From the NCBI GenBank assembly GCA_029573365.1, contig JAKQGD010000269.1, positions 1 through 5,734 on the forward strand: a stretch of 5,734 nt of DNA. Reading direction: 5' to 3'. The stretch is from Bacteroidota bacterium (lineage in GTDB: Bacteria; Bacteroidota; Bacteroidia; Chitinophagales; Saprospiraceae). The position numbers and the translations under genes are program-made. This document shows, piece by piece, positions 1 through 5,621 of this stretch (position 1 is the stretch's first letter; the number at the start of each line of letters is the position of its first letter). The notes below the pieces were generated by a model. The model saw only the letters and a program-made list of their open reading frames with translations. It was not told the origin of the DNA and searched no databases.

Positions 1-287
1 TGGTGGGAAAACTGGACTGCAAAGGCAGGGTCATCATCGGGCCACAGGGTAGAATCGAAGGTGACATCACCTGCATCAATGCCATCATTGAAGGTACTTT
101 TATTGGCAATATTAACGTCAAGGAGCTGCTCAGCGTCAAAGAAACCGCAAGCATTAACGGAGATATAGTTACCGATAAGTTAATGGTACAAACCGGTGCC
201 GTCTTTAATGTAACCTGCAGCATGGGAGGACAAAAGCTTAAGTCTCTGGTCCAGAAGGAAGGTCCTTCACTTAAAACAGCCCCCTGA
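1..287 (+). CDS. Bactofilin (polymer-forming cytoskeletal protein), 5' truncated by window edge
   Basis: The visible 94 or so residues are a repetitive beta-rich sequence of the bactofilin type: G-x-I-x-G-D-I, I-x-G-x-x-x-G-N-I-x-V and I-x-G-D-I-V-T turns recur about every 16-18 residues (for example GRIEGDI, GTFIGNINV and SINGDIVTDKL), ending in a short charged tail. Bactofilins fold as right-handed beta-helices and polymerise without nucleotide on the inner face of the membrane, where they scaffold cell-wall or shape enzymes. Family members are usually about 120-160 residues and begin with an N-terminal tail and an earlier helix turn, which are missing here. The GTG at position 3 is therefore probably an internal valine and the gene starts before the window. 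The gene ends in TGA at 285-287, one base before the likely TTG start of the AtpZ-like gene, so the two are almost certainly co-transcribed. The family call is firm; the precise role in this cell is not visible. Confidence 0.88.
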   Translation, partial: VGKLDCKGRVIIGPQGRIEGDITCINAIIEGTFIGNINVKELLSVKETASINGDIVTDKLMVQTGAVFNVTCSMGGQKLKSLVQKEGPSLKTAP

Positions 288-288
288 T

Positions 289-537
289 TTGGGTGAGTTG
301 TTACCAGAAAAGCAAGCAGGCTCCGCCAGAAAGAAGGTACATTCCTATCTCAAATATTCAGGAATAGCCTTTCAGATGGCAGGCCTTGTGATAGCCGGCA
401 TTTTGCTGGGCAAGTGGCTTGATAACAAACTGGGTACCCCTAAGCCATTTTTTACCATAGGTTTGGTGTTGCTTTTTTTTACAGGATTTATGTATCGATT
501 GTATGTGGACCTGACCCGCAAACCTGATGACCATTAA
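289..537 (+). CDS. AtpZ/AtpI-like small membrane protein, putative F0F1 ATP synthase accessory subunit
   Basis: This 82-residue protein has a basic N-terminus (ARKKVHSYLKY) and two transmembrane helices, at about residues 22-41 (YSGIAFQMAGLVIAGILLG) and 53-71. They are joined by a short loop with G-K-W-L-D-x-K-L-G-T, matching the AtpZ/ATPase_gene1 pattern G-xx-L-D. Such proteins sit in the inner membrane and in other bacteria are encoded just before the F0 genes, where they are thought to help assembly or Mg2+ supply. No ATG is available in frame. The best start is TTG at 289, one base after the bactofilin stop; TTG at 298, preceded by GGGTGAG, is the alternative and would remove three residues. 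Translation is probably coupled to bactofilin. A 55-nt spacer separates it from the next gene. Family assignment is good; involvement with ATP synthase is inferred from homology and the usual neighbourhood. Confidence 0.8.
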   Translation: MGELLPEKQAGSARKKVHSYLKYSGIAFQMAGLVIAGILLGKWLDNKLGTPKPFFTIGLVLLFFTGFMYRLYVDLTRKPDDH

Positions 538-592
538 AACGCCACAGATTATCCCTACCATATAATCGGGGTGGTTACAAACCTGTCCTAGC

Positions 593-1000
593 ATGGTTCA
601 AAATTCAGGATTTTTCAAAGGATTTGTTTTATTTCTGACCCTGGCAGCAGCAGTTACAGTCATGCTCTGCCGCTATCAACCATTTAAACCATTTGTGACA
701 ATGTGCTGGATGGCCAATATCATCTTTGCATTGCATGCTGCGATTCTGTATCTGATACTCAGGAAGTCTTCATTGTCACCTGACCGTCAAAGGTTTCTCG
801 GCGTCACTATGGTCAACATGTTGATTAAGATTGTAGTTTCCATAACTTTTCTGATTATCTACAAATTGCAAATGAAGCCCACAAACGGAAAATTCATCAT
901 CCCTTTTATCATTATTTACCTGCTTTACACTATTTTTGAAACCTATTTTATGCTCCGGCTGGCTGAGTTGAAACCAAAAAAGTCAAACCATGAACCTTAA
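593..1000 (+). CDS. Four-helix membrane protein, AtpI-like (putative ATP synthase subunit I)
   Basis: The 135-residue product is very hydrophobic, with four predicted membrane helices at about residues 8-26, 35-56, 69-91 and 100-122, and a basic C-terminal tail (LKPKKSNHEP). The third helix carries a conserved-looking V-N-M-L-I-K-I segment and the fourth ends in an aromatic F-E-T-Y-F stretch. Size, four-helix layout and the position just after an AtpZ-like gene fit the poorly conserved AtpI (subunit I) class, which assists assembly of the c-ring. Sequence similarity in this class is low, so the name rests mostly on topology and context. The start is ATG at 593. The last codons overlap the first 11 bases of the biotin carrier gene (ATG at 990, this stop TAA at 998-1000), which points to translational coupling. 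It could equally be an unrelated small membrane protein. Confidence 0.62.
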   Translation: MVQNSGFFKGFVLFLTLAAAVTVMLCRYQPFKPFVTMCWMANIIFALHAAILYLILRKSSLSPDRQRFLGVTMVNMLIKIVVSITFLIIYKLQMKPTNGKFIIPFIIIYLLYTIFETYFMLRLAELKPKKSNHEP

Positions 1001-1484
1001 TGATTATAAAACCAAAGTGGAAGTGGAGGGCAGGACCACCTATGAGGCAGACCAGCTGGAACAGCAGGACTTTAGGATTATAGCCCGTGAAGGTGATAAG
1101 CTGAGAGTTATGCTTAACAATAAGGCCTACGACGCATATGTCAGGGCCTATGACCACCAGAAAAAAACTGCTATCCTCAATGTCAACGGATATAACTTTA
1201 CCGTGATCATCCATGAACCCCTGGACCAGCTCATTAATGACCTGGGCTTTTTAAAGTCAGCCAAACATTCTGTCAAAGAAATACGGTCTCCCATGCCCGG
1301 ACTGGTGGTCGGCATATATGCTTCTGAAGGCCAGTCAGTCCTGGAAGGTGACAAATTACTGAGCCTCGAAGCCATGAAAATGGAAAACATCCTTAAATCG
1401 CCCGGCGAAGGAGTCATCCAGTCTATTGTGGTCACAAAGGGCCAGAGTGTAGATAAAAACCAGGTGCTCGTTGTATTTGAATAA
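990..1484 (+). CDS. Biotin carboxyl carrier protein of an acyl-CoA carboxylase
   Basis: The C-terminal part (about residues 95-164) is a biotinyl/lipoyl attachment domain: S-P-M-P-G (100-104), the G-Q-x-V-x-x-G-D turn (114-121), and the biotinylation motif E-A-M-K-M-E-N with Lys130 as acceptor, 34 residues before the C-terminus as is usual. A second G-Q-S-V turn (151-154) closes the domain. The first 90 or so residues form a separate beta-rich region typical of the carrier subunits of propionyl-, methylcrotonyl- or acetyl-CoA carboxylases and pyruvate carboxylase-like enzymes, which use AMKM. The protein carries CO2 on biotin between a biotin carboxylase and a carboxyltransferase; neither partner is in the window, so the acyl-CoA substrate is unknown. 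Translation starts inside the preceding gene (11-nt overlap) with no clear ribosome binding site. It is last in the operon, followed by a stem-loop. The biotin carrier role is very secure; which carboxylase it serves is not. Confidence 0.92.
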   Translation: MNLNDYKTKVEVEGRTTYEADQLEQQDFRIIAREGDKLRVMLNNKAYDAYVRAYDHQKKTAILNVNGYNFTVIIHEPLDQLINDLGFLKSAKHSVKEIRSPMPGLVVGIYASEGQSVLEGDKLLSLEAMKMENILKSPGEGVIQSIVVTKGQSVDKNQVLVVFE

Positions 1485-1513
1485 AATAGCTTGTATTGTT
1501 TTTTATCTGACTG

Positions 1514-1546
1514 TCAGACAACGGGTATGGTTGTCAGGGATTTTTT
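1514..1546 (+). terminator. Weak intrinsic terminator after the biotin carrier gene
   Basis: The arms GACAAC (1517-1522) and GTTGTC (1530-1535) form a perfect 6-bp stem with a 7-base loop. After an A-A mismatch the stem can extend by a C-G pair and a G-T pair. The sequence GGGA and then six T (1541-1546) follow. The T-run lies on the + strand side, so it would stop the left operon, not the convergent CAP gene. An alternative small hairpin TCTGA-CTG-TCAGA (1506-1518) competes with the left arm. The structure overlaps the 3' end of the CAP gene. Confidence 0.45.
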
Positions 1547-2010
1547 AAAGGCATTTGTTTGCCAAAGTGCTGAACCCAGTACTTGTCGACCTTGGCGACA
1601 CCCATCTCAGTGACTCTCGGATGCATAAGCATGGTACAGTGCGAATAGCTCCGCTTCCAGTCTGACATAACCTCGTCAAAAGACATCTGCCCCTCGCCCA
1701 GATTTTCGCCGGCAACCATCCAGTTGTAACCTACCCTTTCGAGTCTCTGGCCTATATTGAGTCCATCATGCGAATAATGGGCAAAAAAGTTGTTTTTGTA
1801 CATATCTTTTGCCTGTGACAAGGCACTGGTGTACAGCTTTTCATTCCATTGTACTGGAGGAACAGGCTCCATATATCTCCTTCCGCAATAACAACCTCTG
1901 GTCCTGATGCCATTGACAGCTTCGATCATGCTCTGCTGTTCGTCTGCACCAGGATGCTTCTCTGAGAGAGAAAACATTCCAAAGACCATTATTATCGCCA
2001 ACCACTTCAC
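1534..2010 (-). CDS. Secreted CAP/SCP-domain (YkwD-like) protein
   Basis: The 158-residue product has a short hydrophobic N-terminus (residues 2-16, after an early Lys) that looks like a Sec signal peptide, then one CAP (CRISP/antigen 5/PR-1) domain. Visible family motifs are PPVQWNEKL (51-59), FFAH (75-78, His78), R-L-E-R-V-G-Y (89-95), GENLGEG (101-107, Glu102), W-x-x-S-x-x-H-C-x-M-L (118-128, His123), TEMGVA (134-139, Glu135) and YWVQHFG (144-150). The His/Glu set forms the usual CAP cavity. Cys42 and Cys124 are placed as a likely disulfide, with an additional Cys40. Bacterial CAP proteins are extracytoplasmic and mostly of unknown activity. The start is GTG at 2010, directly after an in-frame TAA; the next in-frame Met (residue 8) would leave a poorer signal peptide. 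It lies 94 nt downstream of the ROK kinase gene and may share its transcript. A one-mismatch -7 box (TCCGTTTG, 2043-2036) is too weak to call. Confidence 0.87.
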   Translation of the reverse strand: MKWLAIIMVFGMFSLSEKHPGADEQQSMIEAVNGIRTRGCYCGRRYMEPVPPVQWNEKLYTSALSQAKDMYKNNFFAHYSHDGLNIGQRLERVGYNWMVAGENLGEGQMSFDEVMSDWKRSYSHCTMLMHPRVTEMGVAKVDKYWVQHFGKQMPLKNP

Positions 2011-2024
2011 TTATTGTTCTTTTT

Positions 2025-2050
2025 GGTTTTGTTTACAAACGGAAAAAACC
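2025..2050. other. Interrupted inverted repeat in the ROK kinase-CAP spacer
   Basis: GGTTTT (2025-2030) pairs with AAAACC (2045-2050), and inside it GTTT (2031-2034) pairs with AAAC (2037-2040), with GGAA bulged out on one side. It lies 15 bases upstream of the CAP start codon. It has no T-run on either strand, so it is not an ordinary terminator; an operator or a chance structure in AT-rich DNA are both possible. The remainder of the 94-base spacer shows nothing else I can name. Confidence 0.2.
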
Positions 2051-2104
2051 ATCATTCTGTTTTAATTATAACTCACTTTTAACTTTGTCTTAATCTGCAG
2101 GACT

Positions 2105-3004
2105 TTATAAATATGCTGCCCCAAAAACACCTGCGGAATCCCCCAGCTTTGGCTTGAAAAACCGAGTGTCGAGCCTGTGATTAAACACATGTTTCCTGGC
2201 TTCCTCCACGCCGAGGGTATACAACTCATCGATGTTGCCCACACCACCCCCTATGACTATAGCGTCAGGGTCCACGATATTAATAACCACTGCTATTGCT
2301 TTGCCAAAACTGGCAAAAAGACGCTCCATCGTCCGGGTAGCAGTCTCGTCGGTGCCTGCCCTGTATGATGCCACGATATCCTTTAGTGACATGGCCTGCC
2401 CGCTTACAGACTGGTAATACCTTTCGAGGGCAGGTCCCGAAATGACAGTCTCTACACAGCCCGTTCTGCCACAGTAACATTGGCCACCGGAATCATCCAG
2501 ATGGTTATGACCCCACTCACCTCCGATACCCTGCCTGCCGCTGATTACCCTGCCGTCAACCACGAGTCCGCCCCCTACCCCTGTGCCCATAATGACCCCA
2601 AACACTACGCGGGCTTCGGGCATTTCGTCTTTTACGACTCCCATGTGGGACTCTGCAACAGCAAAACAATTGGCATCATTGCTTAGTCTGAAATTCAGTC
2701 CGCTCATTGCTTCCAGGTCTCCTTTGAGGTTTTTACCATTGAGAGAGGTAGAGTTGCAATTTTTCATCACACCGATGATAGGGTCCATGGTACCGGGTGT
2801 ACCCATACCCACCGTCCCAGGTTCTAGTCCGGTTTCTGCTTTGAGCTGGTCAATCAGGAGCATGATCTGGTGGAGCACATGGTCATAGCCCAGCAATCCT
2901 TCCGTAGGGACCCGCTTCCTGGCCAGGATGCTTTGTTGCCCTTCATCCAGAACGATGCCTTCTATTTTTGTGCCTCCCAGGTCAATACCCCAAAGTGCCT
3001 TCAT
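2105..3004 (-). CDS. ROK-family sugar kinase (glucokinase/fructokinase-like)
   Basis: The product is 299 residues, normal for a single-domain ROK kinase without the DNA-binding extension of ROK repressors. The N-terminus carries the phosphate-binding D-L-G-G-T-K (8-13). The catalytic base is Asp110 in SNDAN (108-112). M-G-T-G-V-G-G-G (139-146) is the second phosphate loop, and E-W-G-H (163-166) provides sugar-binding Glu and zinc-ligand His. C-Y-C-G-x-x-G-C-x-E (176-185) is the ROK zinc site with Cys176, Cys178 and Cys183. IGGG (251-254) belongs to the adenosine pocket. All key residues are intact. The enzyme should phosphorylate a hexose or amino sugar with ATP in the cytosol; the exact sugar cannot be read from the sequence. 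The start at 3004 places DLGGTK at the usual distance from the N-terminus. A -7 box (TAATTTTG) sits 19 bases upstream. The CAP gene follows on the same strand. No sugar transporter or catabolic gene is near. Confidence 0.9.
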   Translation of the reverse strand: MKALWGIDLGGTKIEGIVLDEGQQSILARKRVPTEGLLGYDHVLHQIMLLIDQLKAETGLEPGTVGMGTPGTMDPIIGVMKNCNSTSLNGKNLKGDLEAMSGLNFRLSNDANCFAVAESHMGVVKDEMPEARVVFGVIMGTGVGGGLVVDGRVISGRQGIGGEWGHNHLDDSGGQCYCGRTGCVETVISGPALERYYQSVSGQAMSLKDIVASYRAGTDETATRTMERLFASFGKAIAVVINIVDPDAIVIGGGVGNIDELYTLGVEEARKHVFNHRLDTRFFKPKLGDSAGVFGAAYL

Positions 3005-3023
3005 GTTTAATGATTTAACTGGC

Positions 3024-3057
3024 CAAAATTATAAAAAATCCAAATAGAAATTACCAA
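3024..3057 (-). promoter_or_regulatory. Predicted Bacteroidota-type promoter for the ROK kinase gene
   Basis: On the - strand TAATTTTG (3031-3024) matches the TAnnTTTG -7 consensus. A TTG (3057-3055) lies 23 bases upstream, at the upper limit of the spacing usually accepted for the -33 element. The box ends 19 bases before the ATG, which would give a very short leader. The sequence match is direct; promoter function is inferred. Confidence 0.45.
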
Positions 3058-3136
3058 CTGATAGGAATTAGATTTAAGGGCTCCAGCCTTCTTTTTTCAT
3101 ATTTTACAACGGAGATTACCTAAAATGAATCCTCAA

Positions 3137-3164
3137 TTGAACTTACAAGCCCCCGTTATGTTTG
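3137..3164 (+). promoter_or_regulatory. Predicted Bacteroidota-type promoter inside the long form of the acidic protein gene
   Basis: TTG (3137-3139), a 17-base spacer and TATGTTTG (3157-3164) match the -33/-7 consensus TTG-N17-23-TAnnTTTG. Transcription would begin around 3170. That is downstream of the first possible ATG (3125) and of the second (3158), and about 26 bases before the ATG at 3197. This is the best promoter in the window and is the main reason for choosing the shorter start of the following gene. Confidence 0.5.
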
Positions 3165-3196
3165 AAATTGGATTATATTATAAAAATTTCCGTATC

Positions 3197-3688
3197 ATGG
3201 CATCAAAGAATAACATCAGGGACATCGTACCCGGCACCGGCCTGGGAGATATAAAGTTTGGCATGACCCGAAAAGAGGTCGAGCGTCTGGCCGGAAAACC
3301 AGATGAAACAGAACACCTGCCCGGGTTAGATGACAACCCTAAAGATGATCTTGAGGTTTGGCATTACGACGAATATGAATTTTCAGTCATTTTTGATGCC
3401 GAGTATGACTGGCGGGTGGTTTCCATTTCTTTGAGCGATCCTTATTTTCACCTTTTTGGAAAGTCTATCATTGGCATGCCCAATGACCAGGCTTTGTCAT
3501 TCCTAAAAGAAATGGATATAGAAATAAGCGATTTTGAAGATATGTCGGACGAGGACTGCTCTGACCTTCAAAAACTGGAATCAGATGCAAATGGACTCAT
3601 CATGTGGATAGAAGAAGGCCGAGTATGCGAAATACAAATGGTGCCAGAAATGGAAGACGACGGCGAAACCTACAAGTGGCCAGAATAG
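3197..3688 (+). CDS. Small acidic protein of unknown function with two BamE/SmpA-like half-repeats
   Basis: I do not recognise a named family. From ATG 3197 the product is 163 residues, soluble, with no signal peptide or membrane segment. Near its start is G-x-G-x-I-K-F-G-M-T-R-K-E-V-x-x-L-A-G-K-P-D, the helix-turn pattern found in SmpA/BamE-like repeats, followed by strands (VWHYDEYEFSVIFD, WRVVSISLS). A second degenerate copy, G-K-S-I-I-G-M-P-N-D-Q-A-L-S-F-L, comes later. Between the second copy and the C-terminus is a strongly acidic stretch (DFEDMSDEDCSD), and the end (EMEDDGETYKWPE) is acidic too. A start at 3125 would add 24 residues and has a GGAG 10 bases upstream, but it lies upstream of the predicted promoter and encodes sequence unlike the rest. 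It is divergent from the ROK kinase gene and convergent with coaX, with only 6 bases between stops. Similar small acidic proteins occur as immunity or regulatory factors, but nothing here shows that role. Confidence 0.75.
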   Translation: MASKNNIRDIVPGTGLGDIKFGMTRKEVERLAGKPDETEHLPGLDDNPKDDLEVWHYDEYEFSVIFDAEYDWRVVSISLSDPYFHLFGKSIIGMPNDQALSFLKEMDIEISDFEDMSDEDCSDLQKLESDANGLIMWIEEGRVCEIQMVPEMEDDGETYKWPE

Positions 3689-3694
3689 TGTGCT

Positions 3695-4468
3695 TTATGT
3701 CCTTTTTCTGACATATTCGCAGATGAGCCTCATGCCATCAAGCGTAAGCATTTTATCCATCACGTCAAACAGGGATTGCAGAGGCTCTATCAGTGCCAAC
3801 AGTCCTCCCGTGGCAATTATCTTGTAATCGGACCCCAGCTCTGCTTTTATTTTTAGTGTGAGCTCCCTGACGAGGCCTACATATCCCCACATAACACCTG
3901 ACTGTATGGCACTGACCGTATCTGTGCCTATGGCTGACCTGGGCATCTCCAGGGGAACTGTGGGCAGCAGGGCTGTATTGTCCGACAGGGAAGCTATAGC
4001 CGTCTTTAGTCCGGGTGCAATAGTGACTCCTTTAATTCCCTGATCAATACTCACCACTGTAAAGGTCAAGGCAGTGCCAAAATCTACCACGATGGCATCT
4101 GTACGGTATTTATGTACTGCTGCATATGCATTGGCCACTAGGTCAGAACCTATCTCATAAGGTCTGGGGACGTACATATCCAGGCTTTTATATATGTCGG
4201 GATTGAGTACCAGGGGTTCATGGCCTGTTACATATTTCACCGCTTGTACTATAACATCATTGAGGTCGGGAACAACGCTGCTAATAACCGTAGATGAGAC
4301 CTCAGAATATGCGACACCCCATTCCAGAAGAATGTTCCTCATGGCATTTTCATAATAGAATTCAGGCTGTACTTCTTTGGTTTCGTATCTGAATGTGTGG
4401 GTCCATCCGTTTTCCCTGTACAGACCGATGACTATATTGGAATTACCTATATCTATTGCAAGTACCAT
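3695..4468 (-). CDS. coaX: Type III pantothenate kinase
   Basis: CoaX phosphorylates pantothenate to 4'-phosphopantothenate, the first step of CoA synthesis, in the cytosol. The 257-residue length is normal. Family motifs are all present: D-x-G-N-S-N (6-11) for phosphate binding, P-Y-E-I-G-S-D (103-109) with the likely catalytic Asp109, V-D-F-G-T-A (128-133) for the monovalent cation and nucleotide, A-P-G-L (151-154), I-G-T-D-T (180-184) at the pantothenate pocket, and A-T-G-G (219-222). The one unusual point is Leu110 where many CoaX proteins have Arg in G-A-D-R. The start at 4468 puts DIGNSN right at the N-terminus, as expected. The gene is 32 bases downstream of the glycosyltransferase gene on the same strand; it may be read from that transcript, and a -7 box in the gap suggests a promoter of its own. 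Its 3' end faces the acidic protein gene 6 bases away. Confidence 0.94.
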   Translation of the reverse strand: MVLAIDIGNSNIVIGLYRENGWTHTFRYETKEVQPEFYYENAMRNILLEWGVAYSEVSSTVISSVVPDLNDVIVQAVKYVTGHEPLVLNPDIYKSLDMYVPRPYEIGSDLVANAYAAVHKYRTDAIVVDFGTALTFTVVSIDQGIKGVTIAPGLKTAIASLSDNTALLPTVPLEMPRSAIGTDTVSAIQSGVMWGYVGLVRELTLKIKAELGSDYKIIATGGLLALIEPLQSLFDVMDKMLTLDGMRLICEYVRKRT

Positions 4469-4486
4469 GAAGTATAATTGTTACGA

Positions 4487-4494
4487 CAAATTTA
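4487..4494 (-). promoter_or_regulatory. Candidate -7 promoter box for coaX
   Basis: On the - strand TAAATTTG (4494-4487) matches TAnnTTTG and ends 18 bases before the coaX ATG. It lies in the 32-base gap after the glycosyltransferase gene. No TTG -33 element is present at 17-23 bases upstream, so the case rests on the -7 box and its position alone. Confidence 0.3.
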
Positions 4495-4500
4495 GTCATT

Positions 4501-5613
4501 TTATTTATGAGCATTTTGGGCTTTAAGCCTAATAATTTCGCTGTAAATGACATCAGCACTGTCTTTCCAGTTGTAGGCTTTACATCTGCTGTAACCTTTG
4601 GTGATAAGTTCGGCCCTTTTTTGTTCATCGGTAGCCAGTATTTCCATAGCTGCACTTATCTCATCTATGTTATGAGGATCGGCAAGCAAGGCTGCATCGC
4701 CGGCAACTTCCGGCATAGACGTGACCGATGAAGTGATGACGGGTGTACCCACTGCCATGGCCTCCAGGATAGGTATACCAAAGCCTTCGAAAAAAGAGAC
4801 ATACGCCACTCCTCCCGCACCGGAGATAAGGCCATACTTTTGGGACTCGGTGACCTGCCCTGTCAGTATCACTTCAGGGTGCTGCTCAGCTGTTTGTTTT
4901 ATTTCATGGGTTTTCCAGGCCATCCTGCCGGCAAGCACTAGCCTGAAACTATGGTTGTGCACCTTGTTAAACTTTAAAAAGGCTTTTATAAGATTGACAA
5001 TATTTTTCCGTGGTTGCAAGGCCCCTACATACAGGAAATAAGGCTCTGTGGGATTAAGACTTGTATCGTACTCCGCTAAAGGTTTGTTTACGGCGTTGCC
5101 GGCAATCAGGATGCGGGAAGGAGCAATCCCAAACTGCCTGCTGATGTCATCTCTGACGTAACCTGAAACGGCAATCAGACTGTCAGCCCTTTTTAAAAAC
5201 CGGGGTGTATTACTCTTGAAATAAACCAGGGACGTATCAGGTATATGTTGTGGATAATGCAGGTATGCCAGGTCATGTACCACCATCACTACCGGAATCC
5301 GGCTGCGGCAACTCAGGTAGGTCTCTCCACTGTAAAAAACATCTATGTCATGAAGCCAGAAATAAAAGGGAAGCATCACTTCAAACCACCAATACCAAAG
5401 TACCGGATGCCTGGCATGCCAAGGCACCACTACAGTCCTGACATTGGGCGGAAAGGAAAGTCTTTTTCCTGCTGACCTGTCGAGATAAAAGTAAAAAACG
5501 TCGTCCGGGTGCTGCTTAGCCATTGCACAAGTAGTCTCATAAATATAGCGGCTTATGCCCTCCATCTTTTCGCTCACCAGCAGTCTGCCATTGACCCCTA
5601 TTTTCATCCCCAT
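4501..5613 (-). CDS. GT4-family (GT-B fold) glycosyltransferase
   Basis: The 370-residue protein has the two Rossmann-like halves of a GT-B retaining glycosyltransferase. In the N-terminal half are the acceptor-side N-G-R-L-L and G-I-S-R-Y (8-12, 19-23) and the V-V-H-D-L-A-Y segment (111-117). In the C-terminal half are Y-V-G-A-L-Q-P-R-K-N (195-204), L-A-G-R (227-230), T-G-x-V (251-254) and the nucleotide-sugar E-x7-E motif with Glu276 and Glu284 in F-E-G-F-G-I-P-I-L-E-A-M. S-M-P-E-V-A-G-D-A-A-L-L-A-D-P (299-313) is the usual sequence that follows. No signal peptide is seen; these enzymes act at the cytosolic face of the membrane, usually in polysaccharide or glycolipid synthesis with a nucleotide-sugar donor. 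The start could be ATG 5613 or ATG 5607 (two residues later, giving MKIGVNGR, the commoner form). No other polysaccharide gene is in view, so donor and acceptor are unknown. coaX follows after 32 bases. Confidence 0.92.
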   Translation of the reverse strand: MGMKIGVNGRLLVSEKMEGISRYIYETTCAMAKQHPDDVFYFYLDRSAGKRLSFPPNVRTVVVPWHARHPVLWYWWFEVMLPFYFWLHDIDVFYSGETYLSCRSRIPVVMVVHDLAYLHYPQHIPDTSLVYFKSNTPRFLKRADSLIAVSGYVRDDISRQFGIAPSRILIAGNAVNKPLAEYDTSLNPTEPYFLYVGALQPRKNIVNLIKAFLKFNKVHNHSFRLVLAGRMAWKTHEIKQTAEQHPEVILTGQVTESQKYGLISGAGGVAYVSFFEGFGIPILEAMAVGTPVITSSVTSMPEVAGDAALLADPHNIDEISAAMEILATDEQKRAELITKGYSRCKAYNWKDSADVIYSEIIRLKAQNAHK

Positions 5614-5621
5614 GCTACCAA

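Noticed and set aside
948..1435. Two - strand frames opposite the biotin carrier gene
   Set aside because: The biotin carrier reading has a perfect AMKM domain; the antisense frames have no recognisable content.
2177..2888. Several open frames of 60-100 codons on the + strand opposite the ROK kinase
   Set aside because: They lie wholly opposite a kinase with every catalytic and zinc-site residue intact, have no family motifs, and are shadows of its codon pattern.
2105..3004. ROK transcriptional repressor instead of a kinase
   Set aside because: The protein begins directly with the kinase phosphate loop and has no N-terminal helix-turn-helix domain.
3696..3715. Hairpin TATGTC-N8-GACATA at the coaX stop as a bidirectional terminator
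   Set aside because: The stem is only 6 bp and AT-rich and neither side is followed by a T-run; it may be chance.
4507..5475. Open frames on the + strand opposite the glycosyltransferase
   Set aside because: The - strand gene has a full GT4 motif set across its length; the opposite frames show no domains or start signals.
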